NCBI GenBank assembly: GCA_030522415.1
Contig: CM060124.1
Location: forward strand, 21,789,754-21,853,753
From: Channallabes apus
Taxonomy: Eukaryota > Chordata > Actinopteri > Siluriformes > Clariidae
Length of the DNA stretch: 64,000 nt
Reading direction: 5' to 3'
The translations under genes and the position numbers were made by a program. The notes below the pieces were generated by a model. It saw only the letters and a list, made by a program, of their open reading frames with translations. It had not been told where the DNA came from and ran no database searches. Positions 1 to 11,460 of this stretch are shown piece after piece; position 1 is the first letter of the stretch; every line of letters starts with the position of its first letter.

Positions 1-59
1 TCACTTGTTTAAAATGGAGTAGGACCCTTTTCCCCCCTGAATTCCATGGGTTGGAAGTA

Positions 60-330
60 GAAAAATAAGGATTTGAGTGACTTTGATAAGGGGGAAATTG
101 TGATGACTAGAGGACTGGGTCAGGACATACCAAAAAGTGATCCAACCAAGGAACACCGGTGAATTGATGACATGGTCATGGGTGGCCAAGGCTCACTGAG
201 GCACATGTGGAGAGAAGACTGGCCGATCCAATAGAAGCGCTAGTGTAGATCAAATTGATGAAAAAGTTAATGCAGGTTGCAATGGAAAGGAGACAGAGAA
301 CACTGGGCATCACTGTTACGGTGGCAAAGG
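60..330 (+). mobile_element. Tc1-like transposase relic (ACACTGATCAGCCATAA family)
   Basis: Contains GGATTTGAGTGACTTTGA, ACTGGGTCAGGACAT and GGTCATGGGTGGCCAAGG, which resemble the N-terminal transposase coding part of a widespread fish Tc1 element. It is internally deleted and has no open frame. Recognition is by pattern memory, not alignment. Confidence 0.55.
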
Positions 331-572
331 GGGACCTACTCAATATGTGCCAGGTGGTTGTAATGTTATGGCTGATCAGTGTACAGTATATATCCAAATC
401 TAGGTTTTGAATGCTAATGAGCAACTCTGAGCGGATGGTGACAAGGAAAAGCTCCCAAAGTATTTTTTGATCTAAATGATTTAGTGTGGTTGCACGTGAC
501 AGAGTAAATGATTAGTCAGTTACAGTATATGAAGGCACTTGTTCTCGCTAAACGACTGGGGATAGGATGTTG

Positions 573-603
<31 letters not shown>

Positions 604-1269
604 ATACGGTTCGATCCACGATATGGTGCTCACAATTCAAAACAATCACATACTGTACATAAATGGAACAAATCTGTAAAAATGCATCATCTTGTTCTTG
701 TAGATCAGTTTATAACTATAATCTGCATTTTTACACAAATTTCATCCCCTGTTGTATAGATTGTTGACATTTTGCAGTATTTATAAGTATTTATGTATTT
801 TATTACTTATGTAATGGACTGAGGTCTAGCTTTCTTTTTATCATGATGATAATGATTATTATTATTAGAGAATGTTGATGACATAATTTGACTTATTTAG
901 CCTGCACTAGAATTGTAATTTAAGTTATAATTTGAGATGGACTGCACAAATTGCCTTCGTTTCGATATACTCATATAACGATGATAAAGAATCACGAAAC
1001 GACTTAAGGTTCAAACACAACATTGTATTACTGCAGAATACTTGCATTTTATTTCCTTTTCAGTAGTTTGATTATGCAAACAGAAAACATTGATATACAG
1101 TATGCAGCAAAGTGCAAATAATATTTCGCCAAACCATGATTGTTTCTAATAGTTTTTTTTATATGCTTTATCTGTCTCTTACTAAATCACATACATGTCA
1201 TGTTGTATTATTTGAATCCTTTTGTGTAATTATTATTAGTTTACGCGTGTGGAATTTGATTTGTTCCAG
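331..1269. other. Sequence upstream of mrpl39 exon 2; exon 1 not recognised
   Basis: AT-rich, with a T/C homopolymer tract at 577-603. mrpl39 exon 1 should encode a short presequence ending one base into a codon. No ATG with a suitable donor stood out, so exon 1 may lie here unrecognised or to the left of the window. Confidence 0.5.
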
Positions 1270-4200
1270 GTTTGTCGTCGAGTGTGGCAGCTGAGCGTCT
1301 TTCTGCCTCTGAACTGCGCACTTGGCGTAGTAGCCTGTTCTCCAAAGAGCAAGCTCGTCAGCGCTCACTGTATCCTCGCGTTGAGAAGATCGAGGTGAAC
1401 ATGGAAGCCCCGGGGCTGCAGGGAACGATCCTGGTGATGAACAAGGGTGTGTCCACGCCATATAGCTGTACAAGACGTGAGTAAAATAAATTGACCATGA
1501 GTTGACTGTGCACAGATTTTGTACAATGACAATAATGTTTGTTAAAGAACTCTATTTCTTTAATGAATTCTCCTCATGAGTGTTAGCCATAAGTGATTAG
1601 ATATTGGGCTGGGATGGAAACCTGCAGCCATTGATGGATTAAAAAAAAAGTGTGTCCACAGGTGTAAGGCATTTCATCTCATTGTACAGTTCATCAAATG
1701 CACATGATCGTCTCTCAGCTGAAACGTAGAGTTTTTCCTCACCTTTGTTTGGTCACCTGTCAATTATAACCCTCCGGCCTGATCTTCCCTATCAGACAGC
1801 CCTAATCAAGCCTCATCTGAGTCACATATCTCCTACCAGAGCACATTTTTATATTCTGCTCATGCTGCACGTTTCATGTCTTCCCTCTTCCATACACATG
1901 AGCTTACTGATGCCCATGATTACTGATGCCAGCTCTTTCGCACACTATCTTGAGCACTCTTGACTCCTGACCACATGATTGTGAGGGATTATAAAGATTC
2001 GCAATTCACAATGTCTTACATTGCATTGTTTCTTCATCTCTCATGTTTTAAATGTCATTGTCTTGTTTTATTTTAAATAGTTCTAGCTGTAGTGTGTTTA
2101 GACATTTGTCGGAATGTACAGGGTTGTGCAGTCATGTTTGTTAACGTGGGTGCTTCTTTACTTAAGACTAGGCAAGTAAATAATATGAAGGTAAATAATA
2201 TGATTTCAAGGTTTACAGGGAAATCTATTCATGGTTTCCTGAACAAGCGGTGCAGAAAATTTCATGAAATGATAAAAGTTAGCTTTTCTGTAATTTCTTT
2301 GGCCTTTTTACCACATTCTTCTGACTTGATTTCCCAAAAAAGTGTATTCGGTTAAGGTTTGTACAGAATTTCTACTTTGTGGACGAAAAAGCACATTGAA
2401 ATTTAAGTTCCAATGGAGAAATCATGTCGCAGCCATCCTGGTGACCTGTGATGCAATTAACTTTGCTGTCTTCTAATATCATAGGGATTGCGTAGAGACT
2501 CAAAGGATAGCAATGGTTAAAGTTCAAAGTACAAGTTGTCCCGTACTTACGAGTGAGTTCTGTTCTGGGAGCGCGGTTTTAAGTCGGATTTGTTTTTAAG
2601 TGAGACTTTCACATGAATATACAGTGGTGTGAAAAACTATTTGCCCCCCTCCTGATTTCTTATTCTTTTGCATGTTTGTCACACAAAATGTTTCTGATCA
2701 TCAAACACATTTAACTATTAGTCAAAGATAACACAAGTAAACATAAAATGCAGTTTTTAAATGAGGGGTTTTATTATTTAGGGAGAAAAAAATCCAAACC
2801 TACATGGCCCTGTGTGAAAAAGTAATTGCCCCCTGAACCTAATAACTGGTTGGGCCACCCTTAGCAGCAATAACTGCAATCAAGCGTTTGCGATAACTTG
2901 CAACGAGTCTTTTACAGCGCTCTGGAGGAATTTTGGCCCACTCATCTTTGCAGAATTGTTGTAATTCAGCTTTATTTGAGGGTTTTCTAGCATGAACCGC
3001 CTTTTTAAGGTCATGCCACAACATCTCAATAGGATTCAGGTCAGGACTTTGACTAGGCCACTCCAAAGTCTTCATTTAGTTTTTCTTCAGCCATTCAGAG
3101 GTGGATTTGCTGGTGTGTTTTGGGTCATTGTCCTGCTGCAGCACCCAAGATCGCTTCAGCTTGAGTTGATGAACAGATGGCCGGACATTCTCCTTCAGGA
3201 TTTTTTGGTAGACAGTAGAATTCATGGTTCCATCTATCACAGCAAGCCTTCCAGGTCCTGAAGCAGCAAAACAACCCCAGACCATCACACTACCACCACC
3301 ATATTTTACTGTTGGTATGATGTTCTTTTTCTGAAATGCTGTGTTACTTTTACGCCAGATGTAACGGACACGCACCTTCCAAAAAGTTAAACTTTTGTCT
3401 CGTCGGTCCACAAGCTATTTTCCCAAAAGTCTTGGCAATCATTGAGATGTTTTTTAGCAAAATTGAGACGAGCCTTAAAGTTCTTTTTGCTTAAAAGTGG
3501 TTTGCGCCTTGGAAATCTGCCATGCAGGCCGTTTTTGCCCAGTCTCTTTCTTATGGTGGAGTCGTGAACACTGACCTTAATTGAGGCAAGTGAGGCCTGC
3601 AGTTCTTTAGATGTTGTCCTGGGGTCTTTTGTGGCCTCTCGGATGAGTTGTCTCTGCGCTCTTGGGGTAATTTTGGTCGGCCGGCCACTCCTGGGAAGGT
3701 TCACCACTGTTCCATGTTTTTGCCATTTGTGGATAATGGCTCTCACTGTGGTTCGCTGGAGTCCCAAAGCTTTAGAAATGACTTTATAACCTTTACCAGA
3801 CTGATAGATCTCAATTACTTTTGTTCTCATTTGTTCCTGAATTTCTTTAGATCTTGGCATGATGTCTAGCTTTTGAGGTGCTTTTGGTATACTTCTCTGT
3901 ATCAGGTAGCTCCTATTTAAGTGATTTCTTGTTTGAAACAGGTGTGGCAGTAATCAGGCCTGGGGGTGACTACAGAAATTGAACTCAGGTGTGATAAACC
4001 ACAGTTAAGTTATTTTTTAACAAGGGGGGGCAATCACTTTTTCACACAGGGCCATGTACATTTGGAGGTTTTTTTCTCCCTTAATAACGTAAACCTTCAT
4101 TTAAAAACTGCATTTTGTGTTCAATTATGTTATCTTTGACTAATAGTTAACGGTTTTTGATGAGCAGAAACATTTAAGTGTGACAAACATACAAAAGAAT

Positions 4201-7200
4201 AAGAAATCAGGAAGGGGGCAAATAGTTTTTCACACCACTGTACAATGTTAAAACATACCAATCCACTTGACTAAAACCGTCCCCTGTCCCTGCTCGTAAT
4301 GCAGAAAACTCGCTAACTAACTTGCAAACTAAGTTACTCACTGAGTTACAAGGTTTTACTGGTATGTGAAATGTTGTCCCTGTGCCTTTAAATCGCAAGG
4401 GGAATCCCGGACACTTTTCTCTCAGAGCTGTTTTCCACTGTATGTGACTTTGAACTCTGTTTTATTGAGGATTTTCAGAAATTAGGATTATTCACCAGTG
4501 GGACAGTTTTACAGGACAGACATTTTTTGTCATAGTGCTCCCAGACTTGATTTATTGATTCAAACCAATGAGACCGACTCATTGAACCCCATACTCACAC
4601 ACATACAATATACCAGACATTTTATACATTTATTTACACACTGAAACTATTTTATAGAATTGTAAATATTATAGAATTTGTACAATACTTCTGTGAGTTA
4701 CTTCCGTGATTTGTTTGCGATCCATTTGTATCTGCAGGATTTCGAACGTTCAGTCGGGGACTACCTGTAATTGAGACTTTTTGTTTCTGGAATATATGTA
4801 GTTTTGGGTGAGTCGGAATAAGTTAATTTTAATGATAACGGCAAGAAGATCAGTGTTGTGGTACTGTACATAGAACAGTTTAGGGCTTTTCTCACACTGT
4901 GTAGGTAGTGAAATCAAATGACAGCTTTACTGGAAAAAAAAATGCTGAAATTAATTATGCCACAAACATATAGACTTTAAATCAATCAAGTGTTTTTTTA
5001 TTTCTTTAAATTTTTCTTTCATCTCTCCATTCAGATTTGACTGAGTGGCACGTAACGAGTGCTGCCCTCGCCTTGGTGGACGGAGAGCCGTGGCACATGC
5101 ATCGCCCACTCACTCGCTCCTGCTCGCTCACACTGCTCACATTCAAAGATGCCAATCCTCAGCTCGTTAACCAGGTACTCAAACTCTACTGACATGTTAA
5201 ACGACCGAATCACTGAGACGCAGCGATCTTTTTTTTGCATTATTGATAGTCTTTGTGTTTCAGGCGTATTGGCGCTCCTGTGCAGCCTTGCTGGGCCAAG
5301 TGCTCGACAACGCCTTTAAGGAGGAGTACAGTGTGGAGCTGCTGAAGATTCCTGAAGTTCCTGGTACATCGCTAAGGCTAGGGCATAGAACAACAACAAC
5401 AGGGCTTCAACAACGTATCGACAAATAACTTAAACATACACCAACTTTTAGTTTCTTGTTAGTTGCACCAACTTCTGTGTTAGTTCTAGAATTAATGGCA
5501 CCCTTGAAAATTATGAGTTAAAATGATTTGTGTAAAATTCTCTCAAATGTCTATTTGGCAAAAAAAAAAAAAAAAAAACAGCGGGAAATGTTTTATTTAG
5601 ATTTTTGTAATTATTCACAATATGTTGAATGAATGTTAAAGGATATTTGATCCAGGGGGTCATAATTAGGTGTTTATTTAGTGCCAATTATTGGGTGCCA
5701 ATAATTGTACACTATCTATATCAGGCTATTTAGAATACTGTCTGTTTCTTTGTTATAGGCAAATGAAACGTACTATAATCTAACATATGTAAATAAGGAT
5801 TATATGTCGGGTGGAATTACCGGCTCTAATGCTCTCTTTGCTGTTTTGCTGTCTTTAGTGACCTCTGGTGCCTTCTGCTGTGACGTGGTGTTGGATCCTC
5901 AGCTAGATTCCTGGATCCCATCTGAGGTAATGAAGTGATTCAGTTTAGCTTAATGCCATTTTATTCGATGGCAAGTTCATATGATAAGGCTTTTGTTAAT
6001 ATAAACCTCTACATACAGGGACAATGCAAGTGGGAATGACATAATTCTTAGCCAACTCCCTTAGCTGCACTAGGAAATCCCTTCCACATAGCTGGACTAA
6101 TGATGAAACCTGATCCCCCCCCCCCCTTTTTTTTTTTTTTTTGATCGCCCCACAGGAAAGCCTGCGCTCATTAACTCGTGAAGCTCATCAGCTCATGCTT
6201 AAAGATTTACCCTGGGAGCCTCTGGAGGTGACGCCCCCTGTAGCATTGGAGATCTTCTCCCATAGCAGGTACCTCCTCCATTCTGACTGAAGAACGGTTA
6301 AATAAATAAAAAAAAAGTAGGTCTGTAGTAATAATACAAGGTGCGTTCAAAGTCAAACCAGGACTTGCGATAACATTTCTAGTGAATGAAGCCATTAAAC
6401 CGATTAACATTTACAGGAGACTTCAAGCACAAAGGCCGTAAATGACGATCCCTGACGAGGTGGTTCGGAGCCCACTGCTGTTGTTTTTATGAAAATTCAA
6501 CGAGTGGAATGCCTGAAAATTGGAAATTGAAACCTTGCCGCATCTGTCTATGGGAACTGTACACACGATCATTCGTTGTCACCACTCGCACGTTGTAGGA
6601 ACTCGGCTGGAAGTTATTGCCACATCCCGCATACAGACCTGACTTTGCTCTAAACCTTTTCCATAGGCCCATTTAAAGGAGTTCCTGGGAGGCCAGTGTT
6701 TCAGACATAAAGCAAACAGTATGGTCATGGCTTCATGGTACTGAGAGAACTTTCTACCTTGATGGAATCAGTTAAGTGGGATAAGTGCATTAGTGTAATT
6801 ATTCTTCACAATCAAAAGTCCCGATTTGACTTGAGCATGCCTTGTACACAAGATGGTTATTGAGGAATGGAAGAACTAAATCTAAATCAAAGAATCAAAA
6901 TCATAATTTTGATATTTTGTAACTTGGCATGGCATTAGGCTATAGTTACAAGTTGTTATTTACCTTCATGATGATGCATCATACTTTTCCTAATAACAGC
7001 TTGTAACGAGCAGAATATTTTTAATTAACTGAGTTACACAAAAAAAACGAGAGATCTTTATTTTAGTGCCTGTGATGCTTTAAAACCTGTGAGCAAGAAC
7101 GACACCACAACGAACAATTAGCAGTGTATTGTACAAAAGAAACTAACCAAAAAGGTGCATCAAAACCAACCAAGAGACAATATTTACAGAATATATACAA

Positions 7201-8849
7201 CTCATGAAGGGTATGATTTTGTTCAATGTCCAAAGTCCTGGTTATTGGAACCGTGTGTGTGAGTGGAGAGATGAATCGGGCTCACCGAGAGGATGGAAAT
7301 AAACCGGGGGCTTGATATCGGACTAAGAGTAATCCTGTGAAGTATTCTGTTTGGCAATATTCCAAAAATGGGTAAAATCCTCAACGAACCGAACTGATGT
7401 TGCGTCTCTGGCAGACCATACCATTGACATATTGCCAGAGAAACTGGTTACAGACTTGCGAACTTTGGGTTTTTGGTAAATTGTCGTCGTTTGTCTTTTC
7501 TCGTTATGCTAGGCCTACACCACACAAGAAGTTAGATTCTAGTCCCTGTTTTAGTGTAACTAAGTTTTCATAACAAAGCTGATCGTTACAAGCTTAACAA
7601 TAATATTTTTAATCTTTCATCTTTCAATTTTTTTATACCATGCAGATATAAACAAGAGGAGGTGCAAGAAATGGCTGCTCATTGCCCCAGTGGCACAGTA
7701 TCATTGTACAGGTGAGTACGCACAAGTACACAAATACACATTACCCACTAGACAATCCTGGATCTATCTTCAAAAATTAATAGAAATCTTGAGAAAACAC
7801 ATGCAGAGAAGATCAAAAAGCATTTAATGGAAGCACAAGATATGGAGGATATGTGTAAGAACCTTGTTTTTTGTTTTTCAGGTGTGGGGAGCATGTAAGT
7901 CTGTCAGAGGGCCCCCTGGTGGCCAGAACAGGTCTGTGCTCTCAGTATGAAGTGACAGCACTGCACACACTGGGAGAAGGACAGTGGGGTTTACAGCGCC
8001 GAGCACAGGGGCTCTCACTTCCCCTAAACCTCACGGTACGGTAATAACGCTCAAGCTGTTTGTGTGGAAAAGAGTAAAGAACTTGTACAAAAAAGTAAAA
8101 AATTAACAGAATTCAGAAAAATAAATGACATACTTTATTACATACATAAATGACATTATTAAGGAATGCATTATGCACAAAAATTCAGAGGTGGGAGGCA
8201 ACCGAATGCATTTACTTCATTATTGTGCTACATATTTCATGTATCAGTACTTTACTTGAATAGTTTTACTAGAAGATCCTTATTATTTTGGATTATTATT
8301 TTTTGGATTTCCCCCCCCCCCCCCTAATTTTCTCCCTAATTTAATCGTGTCCAATTCCTCCCCTGCCACTAGGGGGCTCCCACATTAAGGCTACTACTAC
8401 CACTCAGTCGGGAGGGCCGAAGACTATCACATGTTTCCTCCGAAGCATGTGACGCCAGCCAACCGCATCTTTTTTTTAATTATTTTTATTTTTACTCTGC
8501 AGCAAATATCTGTACCCTTACTTAACTACATTTCTGCATGGTGTTGCGTTACATAACTACAATGGTGTTATAAAGTTTTTAAAGAATTGGATTGAGCAGA
8601 GCTGCTTCCTATTTGTATTTTTCCACCAGGCTCATCACACAGTGTGGAAGAAGCTGAGGAAAAGAGCTGAGAAATTGGTAAGACTTGACTAAACCGGTCC
8701 TTTTGATCATTCCACTTGTACTGTGATGTGTTGGATAGAGTGTAACATCAGTCAACTTCTCTTTCTTACAGGTGGAGATTCTCTCATCTGCTGCCAGTAA
8801 CCCCGTGACCACGCCCCCACCTCCAAAAACCATTCCTCCATCTTCCTAA
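1270..8849 (+). CDS. mrpl39: Mitochondrial ribosomal protein L39, exons 2-10 (5' partial)
   Basis: Mitochondrial large-subunit ribosomal protein of the MRPL39 family, which carries a TGS/threonyl-tRNA-synthetase-like fold. Coding exons: 1270-1476, 5035-5174, 5264-5363, 5859-5926, 6156-6268, 7646-7711, 7882-8035, 8630-8677 and 8772-8849. All have AG/GT borders and their phases close. They encode 323 residues ending in TAA. Recognisable blocks include EKIEV, STPYSC, LVDGEPW, AYWRSC, KDLPWE, VALEIF and LSEGPL. The human protein is about 340 residues, so only a short N-terminus is missing. That part should be the mitochondrial presequence encoded by exon 1. Exon 2 starts with two bases of a split codon, so a further exon is required; I could not identify it in 330-1269. 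The proline-rich C-terminal tail is poorly conserved. Introns are phase-consistent and some carry mobile elements. Confidence 0.93.
2622..4240 (-). mobile_element. Near full-length Tc1 transposon, dead transposase
   Basis: A 1619-bp element starting CAGTGGTGTGAAAAACTA and ending in its inverted copy, flanked by TA on both sides (2620-2621, 4241-4242). The inverted repeats are about 200 bp with imperfect pairing, the IR/DR layout of fish Tc1 elements. The minus-strand transposase reads from 3860 to 2839 with a Tc1 paired-domain N-terminus, [17 protein letters not shown] and [12 protein letters not shown]. It is broken by a frameshift near 3390-3411 and a stop at 3078-3076. It lies in mrpl39 intron 2 and is non-functional by itself. 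Confidence 0.92.
5552..5579. repeat. Poly-A tract
   Basis: A run of about 19 adenines in mrpl39 intron 4, slippage-prone, no gene significance seen. Confidence 0.6.
6337..6844 (+). mobile_element. Internally deleted mariner-like element
   Basis: A 508-bp element with about 28-bp imperfect inverted ends (CAAGGTGCGTTCAAAGTCAA at the left, its inverted form at 6816-6844) and TA on both sides. Its interior has remnants of a mariner transposase, including a degraded HPxYSPDL-type stretch near 6623 and AAAGGAGTTCCTGGGAGGCC. It shares this interior with the copy at 55298-55790. It lies in mrpl39 intron 6. Confidence 0.75.
8305..8490. repeat. Dispersed repeat X, copy 1
   Basis: Shares about 150 bp with 45965-46115, including ACTAGGGGGCTCC, AAGGCTACTACTACCACTCAG and GTGACGCCAGCC. 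It is preceded by a C-run and followed by a T-run. The family is unidentified. It lies in mrpl39 intron 8. Confidence 0.7.
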
Positions 8850-8896
8850 CACTGACCAATCATATGCATATAAAATACTGTTTCTGTATATTGTTG

Positions 8897-8902
8897 AATA
8901 AA
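8897..8902 (+). promoter_or_regulatory. mrpl39 polyadenylation signal
   Basis: AATAAA lies 48 bases after the mrpl39 stop codon, giving a short 3' UTR. No other feature competes for it. Confidence 0.75.
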
Positions 8903-9360
8903 ACACCCACTAGTGTTATTTTGGCGTAGTTATTGAAAGTTGCCAGGTGTAAGATTTTGGAATATTATTTTCTCTAGTGGAAATATGCAATTCCACACTT
9001 GTGAAAAGAATATTTGACATTGAATTGATCGCCACAAATACTGAGTATTACTTTAAACATGAGCTTGTCTTTTTATATATGAACTTCTGGTTAGATCATG
9101 ATGACCTGATCAAACAGCAATGCTTTTGTATCTTGTGCTACATTGGCTTTTCTGTGAGATCGCACCAGATGGTGCCCACAATCTAGTCACTAGTTTCCTT
9201 ATATATCACATAGTTGGTGATGAGTGTTGATGGTATGGCTGATCATTATTTATTCCACAGATGACGAATCTATCATGACTAATCAGTAAAAGCCAAAGAT
9301 TTGTGAGTGTTCCATACACATCCTGATGGCAACATTTAAAGTGCTAGTTACAGGCTATTT

Positions 9361-9605
9361 TATATACACTGATGTGCCATAACATTAAAACCATCTAAGA
9401 ATTGCAGTATGTTCCCCTTGAGGCGTGATGTTAGTGGCAGATTACTGGGAGTTGGGGTGGGGCCTCCATGAATCAGATTTGTTTGTCCAGGACATCCCAT
9501 GGGCGTGTGATTGGATTGAGATGTGGGGAATTTGGAGGCCAGATCAACAACTTTGAATTCTTTGAACTCCCTATGAAGCCCTAAATGGTGCAGGCTGTAG
9601 TTCAC
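9361..9605 (-). mobile_element. Tc1-like relic
   Basis: Begins ACTGATGTGCCATAACATTA and contains GGGGCCTCCATGAATCAGA and CGTGTGATTGGATTGAGATG, typical of the 3' half of the same fish Tc1 family as the fragment at 60-330. Badly eroded. Confidence 0.6.
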
Positions 9606-10715
9606 TCTGCGTCCCCACAGGCCTTGAAGCCCATGATCCTGAAATCAGTTTACTGGTATATAATGTGATATCTATGATGTAAACAAAAATTAGTTTTACC
9701 TGTTCAGCATGTCCATACTGAACTTTTTCAGAGTCTTGTTTTGTTGATTCTTTGATGGGTTGCTGGCTTTTGCCCCTCAATGTTTGTCGAACGTATTTAA
9801 TGCCTGAAAATGGGGCTTGATCATGTTTAACAGGTCTGTACAAATTCTCACCAGTTACAGCATGATTTAAATGACCGAAATATCAGGATAACTCAGTCAT
9901 TTTTTTCTCTATACCCTGCGGCTCTAGAGCATGTGTCTATACAGTGAGCAGCTGTTGTGAAGGTTAGAGGAGGTTTCCAGTGTGAGCTCATATCCCTCGC
10001 ATCTGTAACACATGAGATTACAACAAACAGGTTCCTTGTACTAAAAAAAGATCAGTGGAAAAAAAAATGTTAAAAAAAACATTTACTTGAAGCTAAATCA
10101 TGTCAGATATTTAAAATATGACTATAGAAAGGATGAGTCATATCTGAGAGCTAAATTTGCCCAAGATGTGACATCACACAAGACTCATGTTTGAGCTTAA
10201 GATTCTCTGGGTGTTTGAGTCTTCTCAGGTCTGACCTCTCACTAAAAGAAGTTTAGTTTCAGAAAATCTTTACCCGCTTCCTTTTCCGGATTAAGAGGTC
10301 GGATTATGTAGAGAGGGGGACAAGAGGTGAGGGGAATAGACAAGCCGAACCAGGGAATATTGGCACCTCTGACCTTGGTGTGTTCTGTCACCATAATGGG
10401 ACACAGGGAGTAATAAATAAGACTGAGACTGTCAGCTCAAGGAAAACCTATTTAGAGTGCTATAGCTGGTCAAACATAAGAATGATAAGTGAAAAAGCTG
10501 TGTATATACACAAAATAGTCAGAAGGGTTTAGAGAAGAAAAAGCCTGTAAGTAACCACTTTGATGCAATGGAAAAAGATCTGATGAGTCCAGATTGATCC
10601 TATTCCAGATAGATGCATGTGCAGGGTAATAAGGGAAGGTCTTGAATCCGTGCAATGTAGTTTAACTTTCCAACAAATAAAAAAAAAAGGGAGGGTGGGG
10701 GGGGGGGGGTAAAAT

Positions 10716-10800
10716 TAAATTCAATTTTATTTGTATAGCGCTTTTAACAATTATCATTGTCGCAAAGCAGCTTTACACAATCAAAATAATTATTTAAGTT
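10716..10800 (-). mobile_element. SINE 3' tail fragment
   Basis: AATTCAATTTTATTTGTATAGCGCTTTTAACAATTATCATTGTCGC-type tail, the inverse of the end of the element at 60885-61115 and similar to tails near 22455 and 45755. Only the 3' end is present. Confidence 0.6.
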
Positions 10801-10839
10801 TGTATCAATTATCTCATTCATACCACATAATTATCTTGT

Positions 10840-11460
10840 TCCCTCGTGTTACTAAGCCGTGGCCACAGCATGTTTTATCTCATTCTCACACATTAAACAA
10901 GCATGACTTCATTATCTTCCCCTGTGACTCTCGTTTCCTCCAGTTACAGAGGTATGGCTACAAACCGGTCGTTTTGTTAACTCTCTCAATCCCATGACTT
11001 AATTATCTCATTGTTGATCAAAAGTTGTGACCTTATTATCTCTTAACCCCAATGACTGAATGATTTATTTCCTCCGCCTTACCAAGCCATCGTGACAACT
11101 TAAATATTTTGTTCATTATCTCATTCCCTCAACTTGTCGGATTTGTCTCATGTCTCCAAGTTACTAACGAGTGTGCATAACTTGGTTACCTTATTCCCTC
11201 AGGGAATGGAAAATAGCCATGTCAATCATCTCATTCGCAGGACTTACTGGTCTCGTTCTCTCAAAATACTTATCTCATAACAATGACATCACTATCTCGT
11301 CCACATGACTCGACTGCCTTGTTCTGTCACGTGACTGAGCAGCCCAGGACTTAGTTATCTCTTAGCCTTACTACTGCATTTTGTTGTGCTTTCGGTTTAA
11401 AGCCGTCGTAACTACGTGGTTTCTACGCCTTAGTAATTATCTGTCGTTCCTTGATTAATT
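10840..11460. repeat. Degenerate tandem array (about 45-bp unit)
   Basis: Repeated variants of CATGACTTAATTATCTCATTCCCTC and TTACTAAGCCGTG-like phrases occur at least ten times with heavy drift. No ORF crosses it. It resembles the cytosine-rich 'CGACTTA/ATCTCGTTCC' arrays seen in fish genomes. Confidence 0.65.
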
